From Microbacterium sp. cf332 (GTDB lineage: Bacteria; Actinomycetota; Actinomycetes; Actinomycetales; Microbacteriaceae), in contig NZ_FNKN01000002.1 of NCBI RefSeq assembly GCF_900102175.1, forward strand, positions 901,618 to 965,617: a DNA stretch of 64,000 bases, written 5' to 3'. The notes below the pieces were generated by a model. The model was not told where the DNA came from and searched no databases. It saw only the letters and a program-made list of their open reading frames with translations. A program made the translations under genes and the position numbers. Shown piece by piece: positions 33,232 through 44,982 of the stretch (its first letter is position 1; every line of letters starts with the position of its first letter).

Positions 33232-34772
33232 TCGAAGCTCGTCTCGGTGAAGTCGTAGAGGCCGTCGGCGCGGGGGGTCCACTGCAGCGACGATCCGGCG
33301 GCGAAGTTGTTGGCGGGCACGTACAGCGGCACGAAGTAGACCTGCTCGTTGCTGTAGCCGAGCAGCTCGGCGAAGACATCCTCGCGCTCCGCGCCCTCGA
33401 CGCCGCGCTGACGCTCGGCGAGCTGCGTCGTCGTGGGGTCGAGTGCGTAGTTGTTGTTGCCCGCCGGCTCGTAGAAGTCGGTGAGGGGCAGGTCGCCGTC
33501 GAGCGTCGACGGAGCCCACGTGTTCAGGTAGATGCCCTGCATCTCCTTGCCGCGGACCTTCAGGGTGTGGCTCTGCTGGTCGGCGCCGCGCATGTCGACG
33601 GCGATGCCCACCGCCTCGAGGTACCCCTGGATGCTCTGGGCGACCTCGCTCGAGAGCGGGATGCGGCCGTCGGTCGCGTAGTCGAAGGGGATGGGAGTCC
33701 CGTCGTATCCGGCCTCGGCGAGCAGCGCGCGCGCCGTCTCGGGGTCGTAGCCGATCGCCTCGACGTAGTCCGAGTAGCCCTCGACGGCGGGGGCGAGCAT
33801 CGCCTTCGCCGGTTCGGCGAGTCCGGCCAGCAGCGAGTCGACGATCGCCTCCGTGTCGATCGCGTGACCGATGGCCTCGCGCACGCGGACATCCTGCAGA
33901 GGGCCCGCCGTCGAGTTCGCGCCGAGGAAGACGACGCCGTTCGACAGCGCTGAGAACACCTGCGCGTTGCCGGCCGACTCGATGCTCGACACCTGGGTCG
34001 GACCGATCTGCGCCACGTCGAGGTCGCCCGAGAGGACGCCGCTCGCCCGCGACTCCGCCGACGAGACCGGCTGCAGCGAGATGGTCTCGATGGCGGGCGC
34101 CTCGCCCCAGTAGTCGTCGTTGCGGACGAGGTCGTACGAGACTCCCGCGGTGATGCGGTCGAAGACGTAGGGGCCCGAGCCGATCGGCTCGCGGGCGTAG
34201 GCGTCGGCGCCCATCTCCTGATAGGTGTCGGCCGGGACGATGGAGATGAGCGACGTGTTGCGGGGGAACGCCGAGAACGGCTGCTTCAGGACGAAACGCA
34301 CCGTCAGGTCGTCGACCTTCTCGACGCGGTCGACCGACGAGAGGTAGGCGTAGTTCTCGCCCGTCGGGTCGCCGAGGATCGTCTCGTACGAGAACACGAC
34401 GTCATCGGCCGTGATCTCCTCCCCGTTGCTCGCGGTGACGTCGGGCTGAAGGGTGAACTCCCACTCGGTCAGGTCGGCGTTGGCCGACCAGTCGGTCGCG
34501 AGCTTGGGGACCATCTCGCCGTCGGCGGTGATCTTCACGAGCTGGTCGTGCGTGTGGAAGAACACCGACAGCACGACGAGCGCACCCGAGCGGATGGGAT
34601 CCATCGACGTCGGGTCGGTCGGCAGCGCGGCGGTGATCGACGTCTGCGCCGAGCCCGAGGCGGAGCCGCCGGTCGGCTCGTCGAAGCCGCCGGCGCAGCC
34701 GGCGAGCACGAGCGCGCCCAAAGCGAGGAAGGATCCGCCGGCGAGAGCGCGGCGGGAGGTGGGTCGGGTCAT
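33228..34772 (-). CDS. Peptide/opine-type ABC transporter substrate-binding lipoprotein, 514 aa
   Basis: Extracytoplasmic binding protein of family SBP_bac_5 (DppA/OppA). The lipobox LVLAGC places the lipidated Cys at residue 26. The domain includes MDPIRSGALVVLSVFFHTHDQLVK, PIGSGPYVFDRITAGVSYDLVRNDDYWG and EAIGHAIDTEAIVDSLLAG. Such proteins bind peptides, opines, nickel or other cationic organic molecules. ATGA overlaps on both sides tie it to the ATPase gene and to the amidohydrolase gene. Confidence 0.9.
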   Translation of the reverse strand: MTRPTSRRALAGGSFLALGALVLAGCAGGFDEPTGGSASGSAQTSITAALPTDPTSMDPIRSGALVVLSVFFHTHDQLVKITADGEMVPKLATDWSANADLTEWEFTLQPDVTASNGEEITADDVVFSYETILGDPTGENYAYLSSVDRVEKVDDLTVRFVLKQPFSAFPRNTSLISIVPADTYQEMGADAYAREPIGSGPYVFDRITAGVSYDLVRNDDYWGEAPAIETISLQPVSSAESRASGVLSGDLDVAQIGPTQVSSIESAGNAQVFSALSNGVVFLGANSTAGPLQDVRVREAIGHAIDTEAIVDSLLAGLAEPAKAMLAPAVEGYSDYVEAIGYDPETARALLAEAGYDGTPIPFDYATDGRIPLSSEVAQSIQGYLEAVGIAVDMRGADQQSHTLKVRGKEMQGIYLNTWAPSTLDGDLPLTDFYEPAGNNNYALDPTTTQLAERQRGVEGAEREDVFAELLGYSNEQVYFVPLYVPANNFAAGSSLQWTPRADGLYDFTETSFE

Positions 34773-36394
34773 GAGAGTGCCTTTCGAGGGGTGAGGTGCG
34801 GGATCGCGTCGAGAAGGGTGCGGGTGTAGGGATGCTGCGGGTGAGTGAAGACGTCTTCGGTGGGGCCGTGCTCGACGATGCGGCCGCCCTGCATCACGAC
34901 CACGCGGTCGGCGATGCCCCGGACCACCCCGAGGTCGTGCGAGACGAACAGGTATGCCAGCGCGTGCTCGCGCTGCAGGTCGCGCAGGAGGTCGAGCACC
35001 TGCGCCTGGATCGAGACGTCGAGAGCCGACACCGGCTCGTCGAGGAGCACGAGCGCCGGGTCGAGCGCGAGGGCGCGGGCTATGCCGACGCGCTGCCGTT
35101 GCCCGCCGGAGAGGCGTCCGGGCAGCCGATCGTCGAAGGACGGGTCGAGGCCGACGCCCGCGAGCAGCTCGCGGACGCGGTCGGGGCGGTAGGCGCGCCG
35201 GACGCGCAACGGCTCCGCGACGGATCCGGCGACGCTGACCCGCGGGTCGAGGGCGGACGAGGGATCCTGGAAGACGATCTGGGCGCGTGCGCGCTCGGCG
35301 GCGGAGCGTCCGGCGATGGCGGCGGCCGCGGGGGCTCCCGCGATCGAGACGCTGCCCCCCGAGGCGGGCGTGAGTCCGAGGATCGCGCGCAGGAGCGACG
35401 ACTTGCCGCATCCCGACTCGCCGACCACGGCGAGGGTCTCGCCGGCCCGGACGTGCAGCGACACCCCGTCGACGGCGCGCACGGCCCGACCGCGCCGGCC
35501 CGGGTACTCGACGACGAGATCGGCGACCTCCAGTGCGACCTCGTTCGCGTGCGCCTCGGTGGCGCCGTCACCGATCGCCGCCGCCGCGCGCGCGGGCGGC
35601 TCGTGCGCCGAGGGGACGGCGGCGAGCAGCATCCGCGTGTACTCCTCGCGCGGAGCGGCCAGCACGTCGGCGGTCGCGCCCCGTTCGACGATGCTGCCGG
35701 CACGCATGACGGCGATGTCGTCGGTGTGCTCGCCCACCAGGCCGAGGTCGTGGGTGATGAGCGCGAGAGCGGAACCGGTGCGCTCGCGGACCTCGTCGAG
35801 CAGCGCCATGACCTGCGCCTGCACGGTGACGTCGAGGGCCGTCGTCGGCTCGTCGGCGATCAGCAGCAGGGGATCGTGGGCGATCGCCATCGCGATCATC
35901 GCGCGCTGCCGCATCCCGCCCGACCACTGGTGGGGCCGGGCGGCCGCGCGCTCGGCCGCATCGCGGACACCGACCGACTCGAGCAGCTCGACCGCGCGCC
36001 GACGGGCGGCGGCCCGCCCGAGGCCCGGGGCGTGAATGCGGACGGCGCTCGCGACCTGCGCGCCGACCGCCCGGAGCGGATTGAGCGACGACATCGGGTC
36101 CTGGAAGATCATCGCGGCGACGCGGCCCCGGCTCGACCGCAGCTCGCGGTCGCCGAGCGCCGTGACGTCGCGCCCGTCGAGGATGATGCGGCCGCTCGTC
36201 ACCCGCACGCCCTCGGGCAGCAGCCCCATGGTCGCGAGCATCGTGAGGCTCTTTCCCGACCCGGACTCGCCGACGATGCCGAGCGCGCGGCCCCGTGCCA
36301 CGTCGAGCGAGACGCCGGTCACGAGCGGGCGCGGACCGTGGGGGGACACGGCCTCGAGCGACAGGTCCTCGACGGTCAGGACGGATGCGGTCAT
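34769..36394 (-). CDS. Fused double ATPase of a peptide-type ABC importer (DppDF-like), 541 aa
   Basis: Two ABC domains in one chain, corresponding to separate DppD and DppF in other importers. Domain 1: [36 protein letters not shown]. Domain 2: [37 protein letters not shown]. Each has the FQDP Q-loop ([24 protein letters not shown]) that typifies peptide/nickel importers. A Cys-rich iron-sulfur tail is not seen. Overlaps of four bases join it to the permease and binding-protein genes. Confidence 0.92.
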   Translation of the reverse strand: MTASVLTVEDLSLEAVSPHGPRPLVTGVSLDVARGRALGIVGESGSGKSLTMLATMGLLPEGVRVTSGRIILDGRDVTALGDRELRSSRGRVAAMIFQDPMSSLNPLRAVGAQVASAVRIHAPGLGRAAARRRAVELLESVGVRDAAERAAARPHQWSGGMRQRAMIAMAIAHDPLLLIADEPTTALDVTVQAQVMALLDEVRERTGSALALITHDLGLVGEHTDDIAVMRAGSIVERGATADVLAAPREEYTRMLLAAVPSAHEPPARAAAAIGDGATEAHANEVALEVADLVVEYPGRRGRAVRAVDGVSLHVRAGETLAVVGESGCGKSSLLRAILGLTPASGGSVSIAGAPAAAAIAGRSAAERARAQIVFQDPSSALDPRVSVAGSVAEPLRVRRAYRPDRVRELLAGVGLDPSFDDRLPGRLSGGQRQRVGIARALALDPALVLLDEPVSALDVSIQAQVLDLLRDLQREHALAYLFVSHDLGVVRGIADRVVVMQGGRIVEHGPTEDVFTHPQHPYTRTLLDAIPHLTPRKALS

Positions 36395-37290
36395 CGCCGG
36401 CCTCCCTTGCGCAGCAGGGCGCCGCGCGCCTCTGCGGTGAACTGCTGACTGACGAACTGGGCCCCCGCGACCGCGAGGAACATGACGAGGCCGGGCAGGA
36501 TGACGAGCCACGGATCGGTCGAGAGGTACTTCTGCCCGTCGAAGATCATCGCGCCCCAGCTCGGCGTGGGCGGCTGCACGCCCAGGCCGAGGTATTCGAG
36601 AGATGCCTCGATGAGGACGATGGTGGCGATGTCGGTCGCCGCGATGATGAGCGTGTGCGGCCACACATTGGGCACGACGTGACGGGTGATGGTCCAGAAC
36701 GTGTCGGCGCCCTGCGTCAGCGGCGCCACGACGAAGTCCTGCCGGCGCAGGGCCGCGGTGATGTTCCGCGTCACGCGGGCGTATCCGACCCACCAGGTGC
36801 AGCCGACGACGAGGATCGTCAGGCCGGCGCTCGGTGAGACGACGGCGCAGATGGCGATGAGCAGCAGCACCACGGGCATGGCCAGCACCGTGTTCGACAG
36901 CACGGAGAGGCCGGCCTCGACCTTGCCGCCGAAGTAGCCGGACACGATCCCGACGGTCGTGCCGACGAGGGCGTTGAGGGCGACGATCGCGAGCGTGATG
37001 CCGAGGGTCACCGACGATGCCAGGGCCACCCGGCTGAACAGGTCGCGGCCGAGCGGGTCGGTGCCGAGCGGATGTGCCGGGTCGGTGAACGGCGGCAGCA
37101 GGGCGCGGGAGAGGTCCTGTCCCATCGGGTCGAAGCCGGGCAGGATCGGGCGCAGCGCCGAGAGGGCGACGACGAGCCCGATCATGATGAAACCGACGAC
37201 GGCGGACGGGCGCAGCCGCAGGCGCGGCGCGCGGAGAGCGGCCGCGGGCGAGGCCGCGACGGGTGCGGGGGTGACGGGCGTGAGGGTCAT
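36391..37290 (-). CDS. Peptide-type ABC importer permease, DppC-like, 299 aa
   Basis: Inner-membrane subunit. N-terminal helix [22 protein letters not shown], then the DppC signature [16 protein letters not shown] (about 80-95), the BPD_transp_1 helices and the EAA-type loop [19 protein letters not shown]. The ATG at 37290 overlaps the upstream permease stop by four bases. The usual DppB-DppC order is kept. Confidence 0.9.
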   Translation of the reverse strand: MTLTPVTPAPVAASPAAALRAPRLRLRPSAVVGFIMIGLVVALSALRPILPGFDPMGQDLSRALLPPFTDPAHPLGTDPLGRDLFSRVALASSVTLGITLAIVALNALVGTTVGIVSGYFGGKVEAGLSVLSNTVLAMPVVLLLIAICAVVSPSAGLTILVVGCTWWVGYARVTRNITAALRRQDFVVAPLTQGADTFWTITRHVVPNVWPHTLIIAATDIATIVLIEASLEYLGLGVQPPTPSWGAMIFDGQKYLSTDPWLVILPGLVMFLAVAGAQFVSQQFTAEARGALLRKGGRR

Positions 37291-38204
37291 GAGTGAGCCG
37301 TCCGTGTGTCGATGCGGGAGACGAGGATGTCGACCAGGGTGTTCACGAGCACGAACATGAGGGCGACGAAGAGCAGGCCGGCCTGGACGATCGGGAAGTC
37401 GCGCTGGCTGACGGCGTCGGTCAGGAGGCTGCCGAGGCCGGGCCAGGCGAACACGACCTCGACGACGACCGTGCCGCCGAGGAGCCCACCGAGGTTCAAG
37501 CCGGCCATCCCGAGGACGGGGGACAGGGCGTTCGGCAGCATCTGCGTGAGCAGGATGGCGGCTCGGCTGTGCCCCTGAGCGAATGCGGTGCGGACGTAGT
37601 CCTGCTCCGCCTGTTCGCTCAGCGCCGCGTCGAGCAGTCGCAGGTACATCACGAACTGGCCGGTCGCGAGGGTGATGACGGGCAGCACCAGGCTGGCGGG
37701 GCTCGTCCGGCCGAGTGAGGGCAGCACCCCGAGCAGCACCGAGAACACCAGCACCAGGAGCAGCGCGAAGAAGAAGTCGGGCACAGACTGCCGGACCGCG
37801 CCACCCCACCCCACGACCGCGCGCAGCAGGCGGCTGCCGGTCAGCTGGATGGCCAGAGCCGCGATCAGTGCGAGGGCGAAGCCTGCCACGAACGCCCAGA
37901 AGGCCAGTTCGACGGTCGCCGGGACGCGCTCGAGGACGAGCCCAAGCGCCGACTCGTGGCGGCGATACGAATCGCCGAAGTCGCCGACGAAGAGGCCGCC
38001 GAGGTAGTCGAGGTACTGCACGATGACGGGCCGGTCGAACCCGAGGCCCGCGTTGAGGGCGTCGACGTCGGCGGCCGAGGCGTTGTCGGGCAGGAGCAGC
38101 GCCCCGGGCGCCCCGGTGAGGCGGCCGAGGATGAAGCCTACGGTCACCACCAGGAAGATCGTGGCGACGGCGAGGCCGAGGCGGCGGAGGAGGAAGGGGA
38201 GCAC
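37287..38204 (-). CDS. Peptide-type ABC importer permease, DppB-like, 305 aa
   Basis: First gene of the operon. The N-terminus MLPFLLRRLGLAVATIFLVVTVGFILGRL is typical of DppB permeases. A periplasmic loop (LPDNASAADVDALNAGLGFDRPVIVQYLDYLGGLFVGDFGDSY) follows, and the coupling loop is YVRTAFAQGHSRAAILLTQMLPNAL with GLLGGTVVVEVVFAWPGLG. The upstream 189-base region, shared with the divergent GntR gene, carries candidate promoter and operators. Confidence 0.9.
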   Translation of the reverse strand: MLPFLLRRLGLAVATIFLVVTVGFILGRLTGAPGALLLPDNASAADVDALNAGLGFDRPVIVQYLDYLGGLFVGDFGDSYRRHESALGLVLERVPATVELAFWAFVAGFALALIAALAIQLTGSRLLRAVVGWGGAVRQSVPDFFFALLLVLVFSVLLGVLPSLGRTSPASLVLPVITLATGQFVMYLRLLDAALSEQAEQDYVRTAFAQGHSRAAILLTQMLPNALSPVLGMAGLNLGGLLGGTVVVEVVFAWPGLGSLLTDAVSQRDFPIVQAGLLFVALMFVLVNTLVDILVSRIDTRTAHS

Positions 38205-38285
38205 GTGCAGGACGCTATGGCACGCCGGCTCGCGGAGCGGGCGGCGTAACGAACACGCAACACAACCCTTACGCCGGTGTCATTT

Positions 38286-38348
38286 TGGAGTACCAGACGA
38301 GCCATAAATGCAGTCTAAAGATCTCAAGAGAGCGCATCCGGAATACCA
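38286..38348. promoter_or_regulatory. Operator-like repeats and promoter elements between importer operon and GntR regulator
   Basis: GGAGTACCA (38287-38295) and GGAATACCA (38340-38348) are near-identical direct repeats; the first lies in TGGAGTACCA, which has TGG/CCA dyad symmetry like FadR-subfamily operators. On the minus strand TTGAGA (38322-38327) and TATGGC (38301-38306), spaced 15 bases, form a weak promoter, with the first repeat at its expected start point. The region is visibly AT-richer than its surroundings. Binding by the divergent GntR protein is inference. Confidence 0.4.
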
Positions 38349-38381
38349 AATGGCGATTCTCGTGCGCGGTCTCAGACCTGT

Positions 38382-38387
38382 CAGGAT
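38382..38387 (+). promoter_or_regulatory. -10 box (CAGGAT), leaderless start of GntR regulator
   Basis: CAGGAT with 6 bases to the GTG at 38394. Confidence 0.4.
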
Positions 38388-38393
38388 GGTCGG

Positions 38394-39083
38394 GTGGACG
38401 ACGAGACGGATGCAGCCGGCCGGCGCATCGCGCACGCGCTCCGGGAGCGGATCATCACGGGCGACATCGCGATGGGCGACAAGCTCGGCGAGCGCGATGT
38501 CGCGCTGCAGCTCGGGGTGTCGCGTGTGCCCGTCCGCGAGGCGTTGCAGCTGCTCGAGTCCGAGGGCTTCGTATCGTCGTCCCACCGCCGGGCCGCGATC
38601 GTGCACACCTTCACGCTCGACGATGCGCTCGAGCTGTTCGACATGCGGATGCAGCTCGAGCCCTTCGCGGCGTCCCTCGCCGCACGCAATGCCGCCGCCG
38701 GCGCGGACACGACGCACCTGGTCGCCGCCCTCGAGGTCGCGCACGTCGCCCACGACGAGGATGCACCGGCGTCGACGCGCAACTCCGACCTGCACGAGGA
38801 GATCTTCGCGCTCGCCGGTCACCGGCTCCTGCTGCGGATGAGCGGACAGCTCACGGGTCGCACCCGCTGGCTGTTCCGCCTCACGCCGGAGCGCGACACG
38901 GAGCGCCGGTGGGACGAGCACGACGAGATCGTCGAGGCCATCCTCGGCGGGCACGCCGATCTCGCGTCCGCGCTCGCGGCCGCGCACGTCGAACGCGGAC
39001 GGGTCGAATCGTTGCCGCGGCTCGCGGAGCGGCTGCCGGCCGCGCCGATTCGCCGTCGTCGCCGCAGCGCCCCGGCCCGCTGA
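38394..39083 (+). CDS. GntR family regulator (FCD/FadR subfamily), 229 aa
   Basis: N-terminal winged helix (residues 5-72, with IITGDIAMGDKLGERDVALQLGVSRVPVREALQLLESEGFV) and an all-helical FCD ligand domain (about 78-205). The FCD metal-binding pattern shows Asp in NSDLHEEIFALAGH and His residues in DEHDEIVEAILGGHADLASALAAAHVE. It is divergent from the importer/amidohydrolase/OCD operon and is its probable repressor, sensing an acid from that pathway. The GTG start follows the leaderless pattern. Confidence 0.87.
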   Translation: MDDETDAAGRRIAHALRERIITGDIAMGDKLGERDVALQLGVSRVPVREALQLLESEGFVSSSHRRAAIVHTFTLDDALELFDMRMQLEPFAASLAARNAAAGADTTHLVAALEVAHVAHDEDAPASTRNSDLHEEIFALAGHRLLLRMSGQLTGRTRWLFRLTPERDTERRWDEHDEIVEAILGGHADLASALAAAHVERGRVESLPRLAERLPAAPIRRRRRSAPAR

Positions 39084-39093
39084 CCGCCCGGGG

Positions 39094-39567
39094 TCAGCCG
39101 AGGGGTTTGCGCAGGAAGATCTGGAAGGTGCCGTCGCCCTGCGGCACGCGCTCGGACTCGACGTAGCCCTCCCGCTCGTACAGGCGCAGATTCGCCTCGC
39201 TGAGCGAGCCGGTGAAGAGCTCGGCGGCGCGCGCACCCGCTTCCCGGCCGCGCTCCTCGACGGCGGCGAGCAGGCTCGTGCCGAGGCCGGACCCCTGCTG
39301 GTCGGGCGCGATCGCGATGCGCCCGATGAGCAGCAGGTCCTCGTCGAGGCGGGCACGCGCCGCCCCGACGATGCGACCGCCGTCGCAGGCGACGCAGCCG
39401 AGGTTGTCGCGCAGTTCGGCCCGCAGCTCGTCGAGCGTCTGGGTGAGCGGCGGCATGTCGGCGGCGTCGTAGATGAGCGCCTCCGACACGAAGGCGGCGC
39501 GCTGCAGCGTCAGCACCTCGCCCGCGTCGGCGGGGTCGATCGGGCGGATGTCGTGGTCGCGGGACAT
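39094..39567 (-). CDS. GNAT family N-acetyltransferase, 157 aa
   Basis: Single-domain acetyltransferase. IGRIAIAPDQQGSGLGTSLLAAVEERGRE holds the acetyl-CoA motif (QQGSGLG, about residues 91-97); FTGSLSEANLRLYEREGYVESERV closes the fold. The start codon overlaps the stop of the HAD gene by one base (TGATG), so it is the last member of the HAD/beta-glucoside transcript. Substrate unknown. Confidence 0.85.
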   Translation of the reverse strand: MSRDHDIRPIDPADAGEVLTLQRAAFVSEALIYDAADMPPLTQTLDELRAELRDNLGCVACDGGRIVGAARARLDEDLLLIGRIAIAPDQQGSGLGTSLLAAVEERGREAGARAAELFTGSLSEANLRLYEREGYVESERVPQGDGTFQIFLRKPLG

Positions 39568-40436
39568 CAGGCGGCGGTCTCGGGCTCGATGATCCCGTGT
39601 CGGACGAAGGCGTTCCAGATGCCGTCGTCGAGCACGCCCGTGGTCACCTCTCCGGCGATGCGCTGCAGCGCGGGGTCGGCCTCGGCCATCGCGATGGCGG
39701 TGCCGCAGACCTCGAACATCTCGACGTCGTTCCAGCTGTCGCCGATCCCGACGGCGGTGGCGGCGTCGCGACCGAGGTGCGACAGCACGGCCCGGATCCC
39801 GGTGCCCTTGTTGGTGCCGCGCATGCCGACCTCGCCGTTCGACCCGGACGGCAGCGGCATGCTCCCGGGGATGACGTGGAAGTCGTCGCCGAGCTCGCGC
39901 TGGGTCTTCTCGACCGCGTCCGGGTCGGCGCTGACGAACACCGCCTTGGCGATGTGATCGAGGTCGGCCTCCTCGACGGGGGTGAACGAGGGCGCGGCGA
40001 CGACGTCCTCGGCGAGCGCGACGCTCGACAGGTCGTCGGCGTGACGGCGCCGACGCTCGGCGATGAAGTCCGCGATGAACGAACGCACGCCCGCGCTGGC
40101 ATACACCCCGCCGTGCGATTGGATGAAGTAGCGCGTGTCCTGCTCGTCGAAGTAGGCCATGACCCGTTCGACCGCGGCGCGGGGCATCGTCTCGGCGAGC
40201 ACCGTCTCGTCGCCGACGACCGCGAGGGCTCCGCCGTTCGAGATGGCGCCATCGAAGCCGATGTCGAGAACGCGGGGGTTGATGTCGCCGGCGGCGCGGC
40301 CCGTGCACAGGTAGACGAGGTGCCCGCGGTCGCGCGCGGCGCGTACCGCGGCGATGGTCGAGGGAGCGATCGATTCGCCGTGCGCGAGGATGGTGCCGTC
40401 GACGTCGAGGAAGATGATGCGAGGTTCCGACGTCAC
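39567..40436 (-). CDS. HAD-superfamily Cof-type phosphatase, 289 aa (copy 2)
   Basis: Magnesium-dependent phosphatase of the Cof/type IIB HAD group that acts on sugar phosphates and similar small molecules. Motif I is IFLDVDGTI (about 7-15), motif II is in LCTGRA and the final motif is VGIGDSWNDVEMFEVCGTAIAM (about 238-259). It is a paralogue of the adjacent gene and shares long stretches with it. A GTG start is supported by a TACGCT box 6 bases upstream, which would allow transcription apart from the operon. Confidence 0.88.
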   Translation of the reverse strand: MTSEPRIIFLDVDGTILAHGESIAPSTIAAVRAARDRGHLVYLCTGRAAGDINPRVLDIGFDGAISNGGALAVVGDETVLAETMPRAAVERVMAYFDEQDTRYFIQSHGGVYASAGVRSFIADFIAERRRRHADDLSSVALAEDVVAAPSFTPVEEADLDHIAKAVFVSADPDAVEKTQRELGDDFHVIPGSMPLPSGSNGEVGMRGTNKGTGIRAVLSHLGRDAATAVGIGDSWNDVEMFEVCGTAIAMAEADPALQRIAGEVTTGVLDDGIWNAFVRHGIIEPETAA

Positions 40437-40442
40437 CCCTCC

Positions 40443-40448
40443 AGCGTA
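40443..40448 (-). promoter_or_regulatory. Internal -10 box (TACGCT) for second HAD phosphatase gene
   Basis: TACGCT with 6 bases (GGAGGG) to the GTG at 40436; may give an internal leaderless transcript. Confidence 0.35.
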
Positions 40449-40459
40449 ACGGCGGGTGC

Positions 40460-41335
40460 TCACAGCAAGCCGTGTCGGGCGAAGGCGTTGCGGATGCCGT
40501 CGTCGTCGATCGCGGTCGTCACCTCGTCGGCGAGCGCCTGCACCTCGGGCGAGGCGTTGCCCATGGCGATCGCCGTGCCGCACACCTCGAACATCTCCGC
40601 GTCGTTCCAGTTGTCGCCGATGCCGATGGCGTCGGCGGGGTCGACGCCGAGGTGCGCGAGCACCTCGAGGATCGCCGTGCCCTTGTTGACCCCTGCGGGG
40701 GCGACTTCGCCCGAGCTGCCGTCGGGGAGCGGGATCGTGCCCGAGACGACCGCGAAGTCGGGCGCGAGCTCGGCGAGCAGATCGGCGACGGCGTCGGCAT
40801 CGTTCCCGAGGATGACGGCCTTCGCGATCGCGGCATCCGAGAAGTGCACCGCATCGTCGAAGGTCTTCATCCCGACGCTGAAGAACTCGAGCTCGTCGGG
40901 GTCGACCCCCGACGCGCGCGCACGCTCATCGTGCAGCGCACGGTCGCGTTCCAGCCGGTCGGCCAGCAGCGTCGGGAGCCCGGGGCTCGCGAACAGCCGG
41001 TCGTACGACTGGAGGTACCAGTGGATGCCGCGGGCCTCGAACGCCGCGGTGAGGCGGGCGACGTCGGCGGCCGTCATGAGGCGCGACACGACGAGCTCGT
41101 CGCCGACGCCCGCGAAGGCGCCGCCGTTGGTCACTGCGCCGTCGAAGCCGATGTCGAGGATCCGTCCGCGCAGCTCGGCCATGCCGCGCCCGGTGCTCAG
41201 CAGCACGAGGTGGCCGTTCTCGCGCGCGCGGCGGACCGCGGCGACGGCGGAGTCGGGCAGATGGGTGCCGTCCTGCAGCAGGGTGCCGTCGACGTCGAGG
41301 AAGACGGCGCGTCGGCGGAAGGCGGTCGTGGTCAT
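40460..41335 (-). CDS. HAD-superfamily Cof-type phosphatase, 291 aa (copy 1)
   Basis: Same family and layout as the next gene: VFLDVDGTLLQDG at the N-terminus, LLSTGRGMAELRGRILDIGFDGAVTNGGAF, and IGIGDNWNDAEMFEVCGTAIAMGNASPEVQALADEVTT near the C-terminus. Co-directional with the phospho-beta-glucosidase gene 85 bases upstream, so it may remove phosphate from glucose 6-phosphate or another product of PTS sugar breakdown. A GAGAGGAA ribosome binding site precedes the ATG. Confidence 0.88.
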   Translation of the reverse strand: MTTTAFRRRAVFLDVDGTLLQDGTHLPDSAVAAVRRARENGHLVLLSTGRGMAELRGRILDIGFDGAVTNGGAFAGVGDELVVSRLMTAADVARLTAAFEARGIHWYLQSYDRLFASPGLPTLLADRLERDRALHDERARASGVDPDELEFFSVGMKTFDDAVHFSDAAIAKAVILGNDADAVADLLAELAPDFAVVSGTIPLPDGSSGEVAPAGVNKGTAILEVLAHLGVDPADAIGIGDNWNDAEMFEVCGTAIAMGNASPEVQALADEVTTAIDDDGIRNAFARHGLL

Positions 41336-41362
41336 GCGTTCCTCTCGGACTCGGAAGAAGGA

Positions 41363-41405
41363 GGGCGCGGCCGCGGGCCAGAAGGAGGGCCCCGCGACCG
41401 CGCCC
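41363..41405 (-). terminator. Intercistronic hairpin between phospho-beta-glucosidase and HAD gene
   Basis: 15-base arms (41363-41377 and 41391-41405, starting GGGCGCGG) that pair with one mismatch around a 13-base loop. There is no T-run. It could be a partial terminator or an mRNA-stabilising hairpin that lowers expression of the HAD genes relative to the sugar genes. Confidence 0.5.
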
Positions 41406-41420
41406 GGTCTGGTCGGCGTC

Positions 41421-44796
<3,376 letters not shown>

Positions 44797-44874
44797 GGGG
44801 ACTGCTCGCTTTCTGCCGCAGCATCGCGGCACTCGGGTGGAGGAGGCCCCCGCATCCTGTTTTCGGGCAACAAA

Positions 44875-44924
44875 AAAACCTGAACTCGTTCACCGCCGAT
44901 CAAAGCGATGTGAGTTCAGGTTTT
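44875..44924 (-). terminator. Strong intrinsic terminator in the PTS leader (antitermination target)
   Basis: Perfect 13-bp inverted repeat (arms 44875-44887 and 44912-44924, AAAACCTGAACTC) followed on the minus strand by a run of seven T. It lies between bglG and the PTS gene. Its first arm overlaps the RAT, so the two structures exclude each other. Confidence 0.93.
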
Positions 44925-44947
44925 GCCCGCTGCCGCGGTAACAATCC
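44919..44947 (-). promoter_or_regulatory. Ribonucleic antiterminator (RAT) for BglG/LicT-type protein
   Basis: On the minus strand it begins GGATTGTTAC and ends GGGCAAAACC, the conserved ends of bgl-type RAT hairpins, at the standard length of 29 bases. The 3' end shares bases with the ascending arm of the terminator. Binding of the phosphorylation-controlled antiterminator would stabilise the RAT and permit transcription into the PTS gene. Confidence 0.93.
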
Positions 44948-44982
44948 GGAGACTTCCGCAGGGCAGCGACGCCCTGCGAGGG

